Assembly (NCBI RefSeq): GCF_020873915.1
Contig: NZ_JAHWGP010000010.1
Span: forward strand, 1 to 64,000
DNA: 64,000 bases
DNA from: Streptomyces sp. DH5
GTDB lineage: Bacteria > Actinomycetota > Actinomycetes > Streptomycetales > Streptomycetaceae
Direction: 5' to 3'
The notes under the pieces were generated by a model that did no database searches, was not told where the DNA came from, and saw nothing but the letters and a program-made list of their open reading frames with translations. Positions 9,714-21,210 of the stretch are shown here, piece by piece. The translations under genes were made by a program, and so were the position numbers. Positions within the stretch are counted from its first letter, which is position 1; the number at the start of each line of letters is the position of its first letter.

Positions 9714-10642
9714 GCCCTGTCCGCAACGCGCTCGCCGAGCAGGCCCTGTGGCCGGAACAGCAGTACGAGGATGAGGAGGATGAAGGCCCAGACCTCGGCC
9801 CAGGACTGGCTGCCGAACTGGTGCAGGCCGGGGATCTCGGCGATGTAGGCGGTGGCGAGGGTTTCCACGACGCCGAGGACCAGGCCGCCGATCATGGCTC
9901 CGTAGATGTTGCCGATGCCGCCGAGGACTGCCGCGGTGAAGGCCTTGAGGCCGAGGATGAAGCCCATCTTGAAGTCGATCTGGCCGTACTTGAGACCGCT
10001 GGCGACGCCTCCGACGGCGGCGAAGACGGCGCCGAGGGCGAAGGCGATCACGATGATGCGGTCGGTGTTGACACCCATGAGCTTGGCGGTGTCCGGGTCC
10101 TGCGCGGTGGCCTGCATGCCGCGTCCGGTGCGGGTGCGCATGACGAAGTAGGCGAGGAAGGCCATGCTGACGGGGGCGGCGATGAGGAGGAAGATGTCGC
10201 CGGTCTGGATGGTGGCGCCGCCGATGGTGAAGGGGCCGCCTTCGATCTGCGGGAAGGCCAGTTTGGACTTCGCCTCGGGGTAGAAGGCCCAGACGGCCTG
10301 CTGGAGTGCGAGGGAGAGTCCGATGGCGGTGATGAGCGGTGCCAGGCGGGGCGCGCCGCGCAGGGGGCGGTAGGCGAACCGTTCCGCTCCGATGGCGACC
10401 AGGACCGAGACGATCACGGCGCCGAGCAGCATCAGGGGGAGTGCGACCCAGATGGAGGTGCCGTCGGGCAAGACGTACAGATGGACGGTGATGGCGCCGA
10501 AGGCGCCGACCATGAAGATCTCGCCGTGGGCGAAGTTGATGAGCTGGACGATGCCATAGACCATTGTGTAGCCGATGGCGACCAGGCCGTACATGGATCC
10601 CAGTAGCAGGCCGTTGACCAGCTGCTGCGGCAGTTCGTTCAC
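9710..10642 (-). CDS. livH: Branched-chain amino-acid ABC transporter permease LivH
   Basis: A 310-residue permease of the LivH family. It opens with LPQQLVNGLLLGSMYGL and continues with YTMVYGIVQLINFAHGE, the signature of this subunit; about eight hydrophobic spans follow. It pairs with LivM in the membrane. The start is GTG 10642, preceded by GGAGGACATGCG. It overlaps livM by four bases. The gap of 114 bp to the binding-protein gene upstream leaves room for an RNA processing site or attenuating hairpin, but no convincing stem was seen. Confidence 0.95.
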   Translation of the reverse strand: MNELPQQLVNGLLLGSMYGLVAIGYTMVYGIVQLINFAHGEIFMVGAFGAITVHLYVLPDGTSIWVALPLMLLGAVIVSVLVAIGAERFAYRPLRGAPRLAPLITAIGLSLALQQAVWAFYPEAKSKLAFPQIEGGPFTIGGATIQTGDIFLLIAAPVSMAFLAYFVMRTRTGRGMQATAQDPDTAKLMGVNTDRIIVIAFALGAVFAAVGGVASGLKYGQIDFKMGFILGLKAFTAAVLGGIGNIYGAMIGGLVLGVVETLATAYIAEIPGLHQFGSQSWAEVWAFILLILVLLFRPQGLLGERVADRA

Positions 10643-10756
10643 CGCATGTCCTCCGAGACTTTCGGAATGTTCGACGGATGGGGCCGGATGCGAGTCCGCG
10701 CGGGGCGCCAGTGGAACAGCGCCCCGCGCGGCTCGTGGGAGTGGTGCGGGCGGCGG

Positions 10757-11992
10757 TCAGCCGGTGAAGGTGCCGGACTTCACGGTGGCCCAGTTGCCGT
10801 CCTTGACGGAGTACACGGTGAGCTGCTTGTTGGTGGCGTCACCGAACTCGTCGAAGGAGACCTTTCCGGTCACGCCGTCGAAGGAGACGTTCTGCATGGC
10901 GTCGACGACCTTGGCGCGGGCGTCGTCGGGGAGCTTGCCGTCGTTGTCGTCGACGACCTTCTTGACGGCCTCGATGATGGCCCAGGCGGAGTCGTAGGAG
11001 TAGCCGCCGTACGCCTCGTAGTCCTCCTTGTAGCCGCCGGCCTTGTAGTTGGCGACGAATTCCTTGGCGGAGGGGAGCTCCTCGACGGGCGCGCCGACGG
11101 AGGTGGCGAGGTCGCCGGTGCCGGCGGCGCCGGAGAGCTTGATGAAGTCGGCGCTGTAGATGCCGTCGCCGCCGACGAGCGGGATCTTGGCGCCGGCTTC
11201 CTTGATCTGCTTGCTCAGCGGGCCGGCCTGCGGGTACTCGCCGCCGTAGTAGACGACGTCGGCGCCGGAGTTCTTGACCTTGGTGGCGACGGCGTTGAAG
11301 TCCTTGCTCTCCGGGTTGATGTGCTCGGTGCCGACGACCTCGCCGCCGAGCTTCTTGAACTCCTCGGTGAAGGTGGCGGCCAGGCCGGCGCCGTAGGTCT
11401 TCTTGTCGTCGATGACGAAGACCTTCTTCTTCTTGGCGTCGTTGAAGACGTACTGTGCGGCGAACGGGCCCTGGATGGCGTCCGTGGTCGCGGTGCGGAA
11501 GTACGACTTGTACGGGCGGACCTTCTCGGTCTGCCACTTCACGCCCTGGGTCAGGGCGGGGTTGGTGTTGGCGGGCGAGACCTCGACGAGCTTGGCGGTG
11601 TCGAAGACCTTCTGCATGGCCTCGCCGACGGAGGAGTTCAGCGGGCCGACGACTCCGAGGACGTCGTCGTTGGCGACGAGCTTGGTGGCGTTCTGCTGGC
11701 CGACGGAGGCCTGGCCCTGGTCGTCGAGGGCTTCGATCTTGAAGGTGACGCCCTCGACGTACTTTTCCTTGTTGGCGGTCTTGGCCGCGAGGTCCACGGA
11801 GTTCTTGATGCCGAGGCCCAGCGCGGACAGGTCGCCGGTCAGCGGCGCGTCGACGCCGATGACCACGGTGGTGCCACCGTTGCCGGAGTCCGAGCTGCCA
11901 CCGCCGTCGTCGTCGCGTGAGCCGCAGGCGGTGAGGGTGAGTGCTCCCGCCGCCAGGGCGGCGGTGATGGCGATGAACGAACGTTGACGCAC
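10757..11992 (-). CDS. livK: Branched-chain amino-acid ABC transporter substrate-binding lipoprotein
   Basis: A 411-residue periplasmic-binding-protein-like lipoprotein (Peripla_BP_6 fold). A signal peptide with lipobox LTAC precedes the lipid-bearing Cys at about residue 23, followed by a Ser/Gly/Asp-rich tether. The mature part shows the family pattern VIGVDAPLTGDLSALG, VGPLNSSVGEAM and GGDGIYSADFIKLSG. It captures leucine, isoleucine, valine or a related amino acid outside the membrane and hands it to LivHM. As first gene of the minus-strand cluster it is probably transcribed from the promoter region at 11993-12280 and made in excess over the permease genes. Confidence 0.94.
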   Translation of the reverse strand: MRQRSFIAITAALAAGALTLTACGSRDDDGGGSSDSGNGGTTVVIGVDAPLTGDLSALGLGIKNSVDLAAKTANKEKYVEGVTFKIEALDDQGQASVGQQNATKLVANDDVLGVVGPLNSSVGEAMQKVFDTAKLVEVSPANTNPALTQGVKWQTEKVRPYKSYFRTATTDAIQGPFAAQYVFNDAKKKKVFVIDDKKTYGAGLAATFTEEFKKLGGEVVGTEHINPESKDFNAVATKVKNSGADVVYYGGEYPQAGPLSKQIKEAGAKIPLVGGDGIYSADFIKLSGAAGTGDLATSVGAPVEELPSAKEFVANYKAGGYKEDYEAYGGYSYDSAWAIIEAVKKVVDDNDGKLPDDARAKVVDAMQNVSFDGVTGKVSFDEFGDATNKQLTVYSVKDGNWATVKSGTFTG

Positions 11993-12280
11993 GATCCAGT
12001 CCTTTCCCCTGACAGCCGCCTCCCGGTGGAGGCGGCCGAGTCGAGCGCTGGGCCGAAATGAGAATCGGGCGGCGCGGTGACTGGCCGTGACTCTAAGCGC
12101 GGGTGGGGAATGCGGAGGAGACTCTGGCCAAGGCTGTGACGCTCTTGTTATGACACGACGTATTGCAGAGCGGTACTGAGTGGGGGGAAGGGCGGAATTC
12201 TCGCCGTTTTGTTCTGTCCGGATGCTGAGAAACCGCAGGACCCGGAGGGGGTGGTTCAGGTGTATCAGCGGTTTTGGTGA
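11993..12280 (-). promoter_or_regulatory. Presumed promoter region of the liv operon
   Basis: 288 bp with no gene on either strand. It is markedly less GC-rich than its surroundings near 12130-12180, where the liv promoter is expected, but no pair of -35/-10 boxes is clear enough to name. Confidence 0.4.
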
Positions 12281-12883
12281 TTACCCGGAATCGTTGCTGC
12301 AGGCTACCTGTAGGGCCCGGGAGAGGTCCTGTGCGTACTGGGGGCCGAGGATGAAGCTGTGCACCTGGATTGCGCGCGCATTACGCAGCGTTACATCCAG
12401 GAAAGGGAGTCCGGCATTCCGTGGCACTTTTCCGCATTCGGCCACCCGCATGGTGAGGGTGATCTTGCGGGGTGATCCCGTTTTCGTCCGGAATGGAGTG
12501 CGTGGGCTGGAGATCACGGACAGGCCCGCGTACGGCTGGGAAATCCTGACGACGGTGACCGGAGGACCGGATTCCGTGGTGACCTCCACGGCGAAACTGA
12601 AGCTCCGTGCGGCCGTGTCGACGTCCGTGGCCCGCGGATGCAGGTACTCGACGGCGGTCACCTGGGTCGGGTACGGAGGGGCCGGCGGCGGCTCGCCTTG
12701 GGGTCGGGTGACGTAGAGGGAGCCGCCGCCCACCAGGACGGCGACGACGAGGGACGTGCGGGTCACGGCCCTGCGGTGCTGCTCCAAGTACCGTGCGGGA
12801 GCCCCGCGTCGGGGCCGGGGCGCGGGTGGGACGTCCCGGGCGTGAGTGCCCTCGCCCGGCTCGACGGGCCCCACCCCGCTCAC
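12281..12883 (-). CDS. Membrane-anchored hypothetical protein
   Basis: A 200-residue protein with a 45-residue cytoplasmic Pro/Arg-rich start, one hydrophobic span (about 44-58, TSLVVAVLVGGGSLYV) and an extracellular domain of about 130 residues. That domain contains two cysteines (in VAECGK and VACSND), close enough to form a disulfide, and a beta-rich pattern (FAVEVTTESGPPVTVVRIS, KITLTMRVAE). The start overlaps the end of the upstream lipoprotein gene by four bases (12880-12883), so the two are co-translated and probably work together at the membrane. I do not recognise the family. Confidence 0.75.
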   Translation of the reverse strand: MSGVGPVEPGEGTHARDVPPAPRPRRGAPARYLEQHRRAVTRTSLVVAVLVGGGSLYVTRPQGEPPPAPPYPTQVTAVEYLHPRATDVDTAARSFSFAVEVTTESGPPVTVVRISQPYAGLSVISSPRTPFRTKTGSPRKITLTMRVAECGKVPRNAGLPFLDVTLRNARAIQVHSFILGPQYAQDLSRALQVACSNDSG

Positions 12884-13305
12884 CGCCAGGGCTCCTTGCC
12901 GGGCCCGCCGTCGCGATACCGGGCGACGCAGCCCTCACGCGCCTCACGGTCGATCAACTGCCCCACGTCCGCTGCCCCTTGGCGCCGGGCCGCCCGGGCG
13001 GCGTCGACCACCTCGCGCAGGATGTCGTACTGGCCCCCGGACAGGCCCATGGACTGGTAGTCGCCGTAGCCGCGTCCGTCGAGCACCTCGCGCGACCAGT
13101 GGCCGACGATCCGGGTGCACAGGTCCTCGTCGGACGTCACCCGGGGTGACGGTGAGGCGGAGCGGCCGGCCGGCGGGGGCGCCTCCCGCGCACGGCCGGA
13201 ATCCGCCGCCCCGCACCCGGCCGCCACCCACACGGCCACGAGGGCCGCGGCGATCGCCCCCGCCGGTGTCCCCGCCCGTGCCCGAGAGGTGCCTCCCCGT
13301 CGCAT
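12880..13305 (-). CDS. Small secreted lipoprotein, function unknown
   Basis: A 141-residue protein. The N-terminal twin-arginine-like, Ala-rich stretch and hydrophobic core end in VAAGCGAA, a lipobox-like site with the lipid Cys near residue 31; a low-complexity Ala/Pro/Ser linker follows. The folded part (about 56-141; DEDLCTRIVGHWSREVL) has two cysteines and a central helix. It is the first gene of a two-gene unit with the membrane protein that overlaps its stop by four bases. I do not recognise it; its partner and location suggest a cell-envelope role. Confidence 0.75.
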   Translation of the reverse strand: MRRGGTSRARAGTPAGAIAAALVAVWVAAGCGAADSGRAREAPPPAGRSASPSPRVTSDEDLCTRIVGHWSREVLDGRGYGDYQSMGLSGGQYDILREVVDAARAARRQGAADVGQLIDREAREGCVARYRDGGPGKEPWR

Positions 13306-13439
13306 GCCCCGAACCTAGGACGCCCGCACCGCCTGAGGCAATGGCGGTGCGGACGGGCGGAGTTGGGCTGCGGGTGCGGGTATGCCCCTCTCGTGTGGCG
13401 GCGCCGGTCAGGCGCGCCGCCGACGTGCCGCGGCGGCGG

Positions 13440-13922
13440 TCAGCCCTTCACCCGCTCCGCGTCCCCCGGGTTCACGTCCCGCAGCAGACAGGTCAGCCGC
13501 GCCGTGCACACCCGCTTGTCCGCCTCGTCGGTGATGACGATCTCGTACGTCGCCGTCGACCGCCCGCGGTGCACCGGCGTGGCCACGCCGGTGACCAGAC
13601 CGGAGCGGACGCCCCGGTGGTGCGTGCAGTTGAGGTCGACACCGACCGCGATCCTGGAGCTGCCGCCGTGCAGCATCGAGCCCACCGACCCCAGCGTCTC
13701 GGCCAGCACCGCCGACGCGCCGCCGTGCAGCAGCCCGTACGGCTGGGTGTTGCCCTCCACCGGCATCGTGCCCACCACCCGCTCCGCGGAGGCCTCCAGG
13801 ATCTGCACGCCCATCCGCGTGCCCAGATGCCCCGCCGAGAACAGCGCCGGAAGGTCCACGCCGAGCGCGGCGTACTCGTCGATGACTTCCTGCGGGAACT
13901 TCACCTGCTGCTGCTCTCCCAC
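13440..13922 (-). CDS. PaaI family hotdog-fold thioesterase
   Basis: A 160-residue hotdog-fold protein of the PaaI/YdiI type, which hydrolyses acyl- or aryl-CoA thioesters. The signature NTQPYGLLHGGASAVLAETL holds the conserved HGG turn and the catalytic acidic residue (Glu in LAETLGS). VGVDLNCTHHRGVRSG is the second strand motif. Start chosen: GTG 13922, with GGAG about 8 nt upstream; a TTG at 13973 would add 17 residues with no homology-like character. It lies 55 bp after the oxidoreductase gene on the same strand and may be co-transcribed with it. Confidence 0.9.
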   Translation of the reverse strand: MGEQQQVKFPQEVIDEYAALGVDLPALFSAGHLGTRMGVQILEASAERVVGTMPVEGNTQPYGLLHGGASAVLAETLGSVGSMLHGGSSRIAVGVDLNCTHHRGVRSGLVTGVATPVHRGRSTATYEIVITDEADKRVCTARLTCLLRDVNPGDAERVKG

Positions 13923-13977
13923 GGCCCTGGCTCCATTCGTCTCGTCGTGCGCCGGTACGGCTCTGCTAAGCAAACGC

Positions 13978-16257
<2,280 letters not shown>

Positions 16258-16409
16258 CGCGCACTCCTGTCCACGCACACGTGTGAGGTACGCCTCCGAT
16301 CCTGCCACGCGACACTCCCCCGGGGGCCCGCCCCCGCACGGGGGACCGGGGCGCACCCCGGGGAGGAGGAAGGGGCGGACGCCGGCCCCCTTCACGCGGC
16401 CGGGACCGG

Positions 16410-16432
16410 CTGTCAGTGACACATGGCAGGAT
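16410..16432 (+). promoter_or_regulatory. Possible RecA-independent (PafBC-type) damage promoter of polA
   Basis: CTGTCAGTG (16410-16418), an 8-nt spacer and CAGGAT (16427-16432) match the mycobacterial RecA-NDp motif tTGTCRgtg-N8-TAnnnT except for the first base of each half. The -10-like hexamer ends 7 nt before the GTG start, so transcription would begin at or beside the start codon. Confidence 0.55.
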
Positions 16433-16439
16433 CGGACAC

Positions 16440-19169
16440 GTGGCAGAGACAGCATCGAAGAAGAGCGACCAGACCTCCGGCGGCTCCCGTCCCCGCCTCA
16501 TGCTCATGGACGGGCACTCACTCGCGTACCGCGCGTTCTTCGCGCTGCCCGCGGAGAACTTCACCACCGCGACGGGCCAGCCGACCAACGCGATCTACGG
16601 CTTCGCATCGATGCTGGCCAACACCCTCCGTGACGAGGCGCCCACCCACTTCGCCGTCGCCTTCGACGTCTCCCGCAAGACGTGGCGCTCCGAGGAGTTC
16701 ACCGAGTACAAGGCGAACCGCTCCAAGACCCCCGACGAGTTCAAGGGCCAGGTCGAGCTGATCGGCGAACTGCTCGACGCGATGAACGCGCAGCGCTTCG
16801 CCGTCGAGGGCTTCGAGGCCGACGACGTCATCGCCACCCTCGCCACCCAGGCCGAGGCCGAGGGCTTCGAGGTGCTGATCGTCACCGGCGACCGCGACTC
16901 CTTCCAGCTGGTCTCCGAGCACACCACCGTGCTCTACCCGACGAAGGGCGTCTCCGAGCTGACCCGGTTCACCCCGGAGAAGGTCGTCGAGAAGTACGGC
17001 CTGACGCCCGCCCAGTACCCGGACTTCGCCGCACTGCGCGGCGACCCGTCGGACAACCTGCCCGGCATCCCCGGCGTCGGCGAGAAGACCGCCGCGAAGT
17101 GGATCAACCAGTTCGGTTCCTTCGCCGAGCTGGTCGAGCGTGTCGACGAGGTCAAGGGCAAGGCCGGGCAGAATCTCCGCGACCACCTGGAGTCCGTCAA
17201 GCTCAACCGCAGGCTGACCGAGCTGGAGCGCGGCGTCGAGCTGCCCAGGACCGTCCCCGACCTGGAGCGGACCGCCTACGACCGCAAGGCCGTGGCGATG
17301 ATCCTGGACACCCTGGAGATCAGGAACCCCTCGCTGCGCGAGCGGCTGTTCGCCGTCGATCCGGGCGCGGCCGAGGCCGAGGCCCCCCCGGTCGTCGCCG
17401 AGGGGGTGGAGCTGGACGGCACCGTGCTCGGCACGGGCGAGCTGACCGGCTGGCTCGCGGAGCACGGCACCGGCCGCGCCCTCGGTGTCGCCACCGTCGG
17501 CACCTGGGGCCTGGGCACCGGCTCCGTCGCCGAGGTCGCCCTGGCCACGGCCGACGGGCCGGCCGCCTGGTTCGACCCGTCCGAGCTGGACGAGGCCGAC
17601 GAGCGGGCGTTCACCGCGTGGCTCGCCGACGCGGAGCGCCCCAAGGTGTTCCACAACGCCAAGGGAGCGATGCGCGTCTTCGCCGAGCACGGCTGGGCCA
17701 TCGAGGGCGTCACCATGGACACCGCCCTCGCCGCCTACCTGGTGAAGCCGGGCCGCCGCTCCTTCGACCTGGACGCACTGTCCCTGGAGTACCTGCACCG
17801 CGAGCTGGCGCCCGCCGCCGCGCCCGACGGGCAGCTCGCCTTCGGCGCGGACGACGGCGCGGAGGCCGAGGCGCTGATGGTGCAGGCCCGCGCCATCCTC
17901 GACCTGGGCGGGGCCTTCGAGGGCCGCCTGGAGGAGGTGGGCGCAGCGGACCTGCTCCGCGACATGGAGCTGCCCACGTCCGCGCTGCTGGCCCGCATGG
18001 AGCGGCACGGCATCGCGGCCGACCGGGAGCACCTGCAGGCCATGGAGCAGATGTTCGCGGGCGCCGTGCAGCAGGCGGTGAAGGAGGCCCACGCGGCGGC
18101 GGGGCACGAGTTCAACCTGGGCTCGCCCAAGCAGCTCCAGGAGGTCCTCTTCGGTGAACTGGCGCTGCCGAAGACGAAGAAGACGAAGACCGGCTACACC
18201 ACCGACGCCGACGCGCTGGCCTGGCTGGCGGGCCAGACGGACAACGAACTGCCGGTGATCATGCTCCGTCACCGTGAGCAGGCGAAGCTGCGCGTCACCG
18301 TCGAGGGTCTGATCAAGACGATCGCCGCGGACGGCCGCATCCACACCACGTTCAACCAGACCGTCGCGGCGACGGGCCGGCTGTCCTCCACGGACCCCAA
18401 CCTGCAGAACATCCCGGTCCGCACGGACGAGGGCCGCGCCATCCGCCGCGGCTTCGTCGTCGGCGAGGGCTTCGAGTCGCTGCTCACCGCCGACTACAGC
18501 CAGATCGAACTGCGCGTGATGGCCCACCTCTCCGAGGACGCGGGCCTGATCGAGGCGTTCACCTCGGGCGAGGACCTGCACACCACGGCGGCGGCACAGG
18601 TGTTCTCCGTGGAGCAGTCCGCGGTGGACGCGGAGATGCGCCGCAAGATCAAGGCGATGTCGTACGGCCTGGCGTACGGGCTGTCGGCGTTCGGCCTGTC
18701 CCAGCAGCTGAACATCGAGGCAGCGGAGGCCCGCGCCCTGATGGACGCGTACTTCGAGCGGTTCGGCGGCGTACGGGACTACCTGCGCCGGGTCGTCGAC
18801 GAGGCGAGGGCGACGGGCTACACGGCGACGCTGTTCGGCCGCCGCCGCTACCTGCCCGACCTCAACAGCGACAACCGCCAGCGCCGCGAGGCGGCCGAAC
18901 GCATGGCGCTCAACGCGCCGATCCAGGGCACGGCGGCGGACATCGTCAAGATCGCCATGCTGAACGTGGACCGTGCCCTGCGCGCGGCGGACCTGCGCTC
19001 CCGCATGCTCCTCCAGGTCCACGACGAGATCGTCCTGGAACTCGCCCCCGGCGAGCGCGCCACGGTGGAGGAGCTGGTCCGCACCGAGATGGCCTCCGCC
19101 GTGCAGCTCCGCGTCCCTCTGGGCGTCTCGGTGGGCGCGGGCCCGGACTGGGAATCCGCCGCCCACTGA
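16440..19169 (+). CDS. polA: DNA polymerase I
   Basis: A 909-residue family A polymerase for Okazaki-fragment processing and excision-repair synthesis. The 5'-3' exonuclease domain (about 1-310) shows LMLMDGHSLAYRAFF and the H3TH turn GIPGVGEKTAAKW. The middle 3'-5' exonuclease-like domain lacks the FDTET acidic motif of E. coli Pol I, so proofreading is probably absent, as in other actinobacteria. The polymerase domain has motif A LLTADYSQIELRVM, motif B KAMSYGLAYG and motif C LLQVHDEIVLE. Start chosen: GTG 16440, since upstream in-frame codons fall within the promoter motif. The transcript is probably leaderless. Confidence 0.96.
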   Translation: MAETASKKSDQTSGGSRPRLMLMDGHSLAYRAFFALPAENFTTATGQPTNAIYGFASMLANTLRDEAPTHFAVAFDVSRKTWRSEEFTEYKANRSKTPDEFKGQVELIGELLDAMNAQRFAVEGFEADDVIATLATQAEAEGFEVLIVTGDRDSFQLVSEHTTVLYPTKGVSELTRFTPEKVVEKYGLTPAQYPDFAALRGDPSDNLPGIPGVGEKTAAKWINQFGSFAELVERVDEVKGKAGQNLRDHLESVKLNRRLTELERGVELPRTVPDLERTAYDRKAVAMILDTLEIRNPSLRERLFAVDPGAAEAEAPPVVAEGVELDGTVLGTGELTGWLAEHGTGRALGVATVGTWGLGTGSVAEVALATADGPAAWFDPSELDEADERAFTAWLADAERPKVFHNAKGAMRVFAEHGWAIEGVTMDTALAAYLVKPGRRSFDLDALSLEYLHRELAPAAAPDGQLAFGADDGAEAEALMVQARAILDLGGAFEGRLEEVGAADLLRDMELPTSALLARMERHGIAADREHLQAMEQMFAGAVQQAVKEAHAAAGHEFNLGSPKQLQEVLFGELALPKTKKTKTGYTTDADALAWLAGQTDNELPVIMLRHREQAKLRVTVEGLIKTIAADGRIHTTFNQTVAATGRLSSTDPNLQNIPVRTDEGRAIRRGFVVGEGFESLLTADYSQIELRVMAHLSEDAGLIEAFTSGEDLHTTAAAQVFSVEQSAVDAEMRRKIKAMSYGLAYGLSAFGLSQQLNIEAAEARALMDAYFERFGGVRDYLRRVVDEARATGYTATLFGRRRYLPDLNSDNRQRREAAERMALNAPIQGTAADIVKIAMLNVDRALRAADLRSRMLLQVHDEIVLELAPGERATVEELVRTEMASAVQLRVPLGVSVGAGPDWESAAH

Positions 19170-19226
19170 ACCACTGCCCGACGGCACCCCCAGGCGCCGT
19201 GCCCCGTCACGAGGGCGACCCGGCAC

Positions 19227-19590
19227 GACGGCGCGCTCCGGCGTCGCCGGGCCGCCCCGGCGCTTGCCGGCGCCTCCGCCGGTGGGTGGGCGTCGGTGGT
19301 CCGAGTGCCTCGGGCCGTACGGGGTCGCTGCCGCACCGGGTGGTCTCTTCGCGCCGTGACGGCGGCCAGGTGCGACGGCGCGGTCCGGCGGTGCCCCGGC
19401 GCTTGCCGGTGCCTCGGCGCTGGCGGGTGGGTGCCGGTGGCAGGAGCGCCTCGTGCGCACGGTCGCTGCCGCACGGCGTCCCCCGCCGCGACGGCGCGGT
19501 CCGGCGATGTCCGGCCGGCCCGGCGCCTGGCGGTGGTGCGGGCGTCGGGGCGCCGCGACGGCCGGGCGCGATCGGTGACGGCCCACGTGG
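19227..19590. repeat. Three imperfect tandem repeats in a gene-free gap
   Basis: The 556-bp stretch 19170-19725 carries no convincing gene. It holds three diverged copies of a roughly 115-147-bp unit starting at about 19227, 19374 and 19490. Each begins GACGGCGCG(C/G)TCCGGCG; copies 1 and 2 share CCCCGGCGCTTGCCGG, and GTCGCTGCCGCAC recurs. A partial fourth start may lie near 19556. All reading frames through it look non-coding. Confidence 0.6.
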
Positions 19591-19725
19591 CCCGGTGAGG
19601 CAGCAGTGTCCCGGACTGCCGGAAGGGGCACTGGGAGCAGCCGTTCCGCTGGGCCCGGAGGGGGTTTCACTCGCGTGGACCCCGTGGACACGCCGTCGGG
19701 CGGGCCGGCCGACAGGATGCGACGC

Positions 19726-20133
19726 ATGGGTATACGCATGCTTCACCGCACAGCGGCACCCCCGCGGGCCGACGCCGACGGACCCACCCTCAACGCGTTT
19801 CCGCCGGTTCCGGTCTTCGCCGCCGCCGCAAGCACCGCCCGCATCCCCACCACCCTCGCGACCGCGTTCCGCAACGCCACCGCGGTCCTCGGCCGCCGGA
19901 GAGAGGACCGCACCGCCACCGGCGAGCAGCCCTCCTGGCGGCTGTGGGCCGAACTGGTCCGCGCCCGTCTCACCCTCGCGGTGAGCCGGCTGCCCCGGCC
20001 CCGCCCCGTCCGTACCGTCACCGTGTTCGTCGCCGCGAGCGAAACCCTCAGCGCGCGGCAGTACGGTCCGGCCGCCGCGTACCGGGCCCTTCCGGCTCCG
20101 CCGTGGCCGGGGTGGCCGGACGCCACACCCTGA
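19726..20133 (+). CDS. Hypothetical protein, 135 residues
   Basis: An open frame with strong GC third-position bias over its first 100 codons, supporting real coding. ATG 19726 has AGGA 8 nt upstream; another in-frame ATG is at 19738. The sequence is Ala/Pro/Arg-rich, with a possible amphipathic helix (WRLWAELVRARLTLAVSRL, about 75-93), no signal peptide and no recognisable domain. Its last 86 bp overlap the 3' end of the opposing DUF4184 gene, so the two messages would be complementary at their tails. It could be an over-long frame whose true gene stops being conserved before 20048. Function unknown. Confidence 0.5.
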   Translation: MGIRMLHRTAAPPRADADGPTLNAFPPVPVFAAAASTARIPTTLATAFRNATAVLGRRREDRTATGEQPSWRLWAELVRARLTLAVSRLPRPRPVRTVTVFVAASETLSARQYGPAAAYRALPAPPWPGWPDATP

Positions 20134-20947
20134 CGGCCAGCGCGTACAACGGGAGCGCGAGGACCAGCCCCGCGCCCGCGCCGAAGCACACCGTGGGGAT
20201 CAGTTCCCAGGGCTTCGCGGTCGACCCCCAGTAGGCCCACCACCGCGCGGCCCGCTGCACCGCCCCCGCCACCGCACACCCGCCGAGCATCGCCACGGCC
20301 GCCCACCGGTCGGCACCGGAGAGCAGCGGCACCCCCGCCGGCCCGTCCGTGGCCCCCGCCGCATCCTCCGCCGCCTCCGCCGGCCGTGACCCGGTCCGGC
20401 GCAGCGCCCGTGCCACGAACAGCGCGATCACGACCGCCGCCACCGCCGAACCGCCGTACTGCAGGTACCAGTACAGCGGCGACCCCGCGATCTCCGCACC
20501 CAGTACGGGGAACACCCGCATGCCCCACCGGTCGAGATGCGTGAAGGCGTCCCACACCACGTGCGTCGACGCCCCCAGCACCGCCGAGGCGTACCAGCGC
20601 GCCACCAGTGGGGGACGGACGCGCGCACGCGGTGCCCCGCAGCGCACCAGGGCCGCCACCCGCTCCTGCCGCGCCCGCGGCAGCAGCGCCACCAGCGGCT
20701 CGCGCACCAGCAACCACAGTCCCACCAGCGCCCACGCGATGAGCACATCGACCGTGAACACACCCCAGGAGGCGTGCGTCACATCGCCGAACTCCATCGC
20801 CCCCGGCAGGACACTCGCCGCGTAGTAGGTCATGTCGGGAGCGAAGCTGCCCGCGACCAGCACGGAGGGGATCAGGGTGCCCCGGCCGCTGCCGTCGGTG
20901 CGCACGGCCGGCAGGACCGCCGCCGCATGGCTCAGCGTGAAGGGCAA
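20048..20947 (-). CDS. DUF4184 family membrane protein
   Basis: A 299-residue integral membrane protein. It opens with LPFTLSHAAAVLPA, the hallmark of DUF4184, whose His/Asp-rich first segment resembles membrane-bound metal-dependent hydrolases (YdjM-like). ASTHVVWDAFTHLDRWG supplies further conserved His and Asp residues. Six or so hydrophobic spans follow. The family motif begins at a TTG (20947) with GGGGAG five bases upstream, so I take TTG as the start although the open frame continues to 21166. The 3' end overlaps the neighbouring hypothetical gene by 86 bp. Confidence 0.85.
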   Translation of the reverse strand: MPFTLSHAAAVLPAVRTDGSGRGTLIPSVLVAGSFAPDMTYYAASVLPGAMEFGDVTHASWGVFTVDVLIAWALVGLWLLVREPLVALLPRARQERVAALVRCGAPRARVRPPLVARWYASAVLGASTHVVWDAFTHLDRWGMRVFPVLGAEIAGSPLYWYLQYGGSAVAAVVIALFVARALRRTGSRPAEAAEDAAGATDGPAGVPLLSGADRWAAVAMLGGCAVAGAVQRAARWWAYWGSTAKPWELIPTVCFGAGAGLVLALPLYALAVRVWRPATPATAEPEGPGTRRPDRTAAR

Positions 20948-21210
20948 CTCGGCTCCCCGGGGGTGGTGTTCGGCGGAAGGCCCCAGTATGCGGGAGACCC
21001 GCCCCGGAGCACGTCGCAGGGGAAACATGGCCAACCGGTGAATATCGGTCATGAACGGGTGTCCGTGTAAGGGAAGTTGTCGTAGGGTCGCGAGGATCAC
21101 CGTGCCGGACCCGCACAGGGCAACCGGCGGGCGGGGAAGAACGTCACGACAGGGCGGACACGGCACACACGTCGACGGGCGCCACGGCGTCCACGGGAGG
21201 GGTTCACTCT

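Noticed and set aside
16518-19739. 1073-codon open frame opposite polA
   Set aside because: Val/Gly/Asp/Arg-rich complement of a real polA; no motif and no plausible start.
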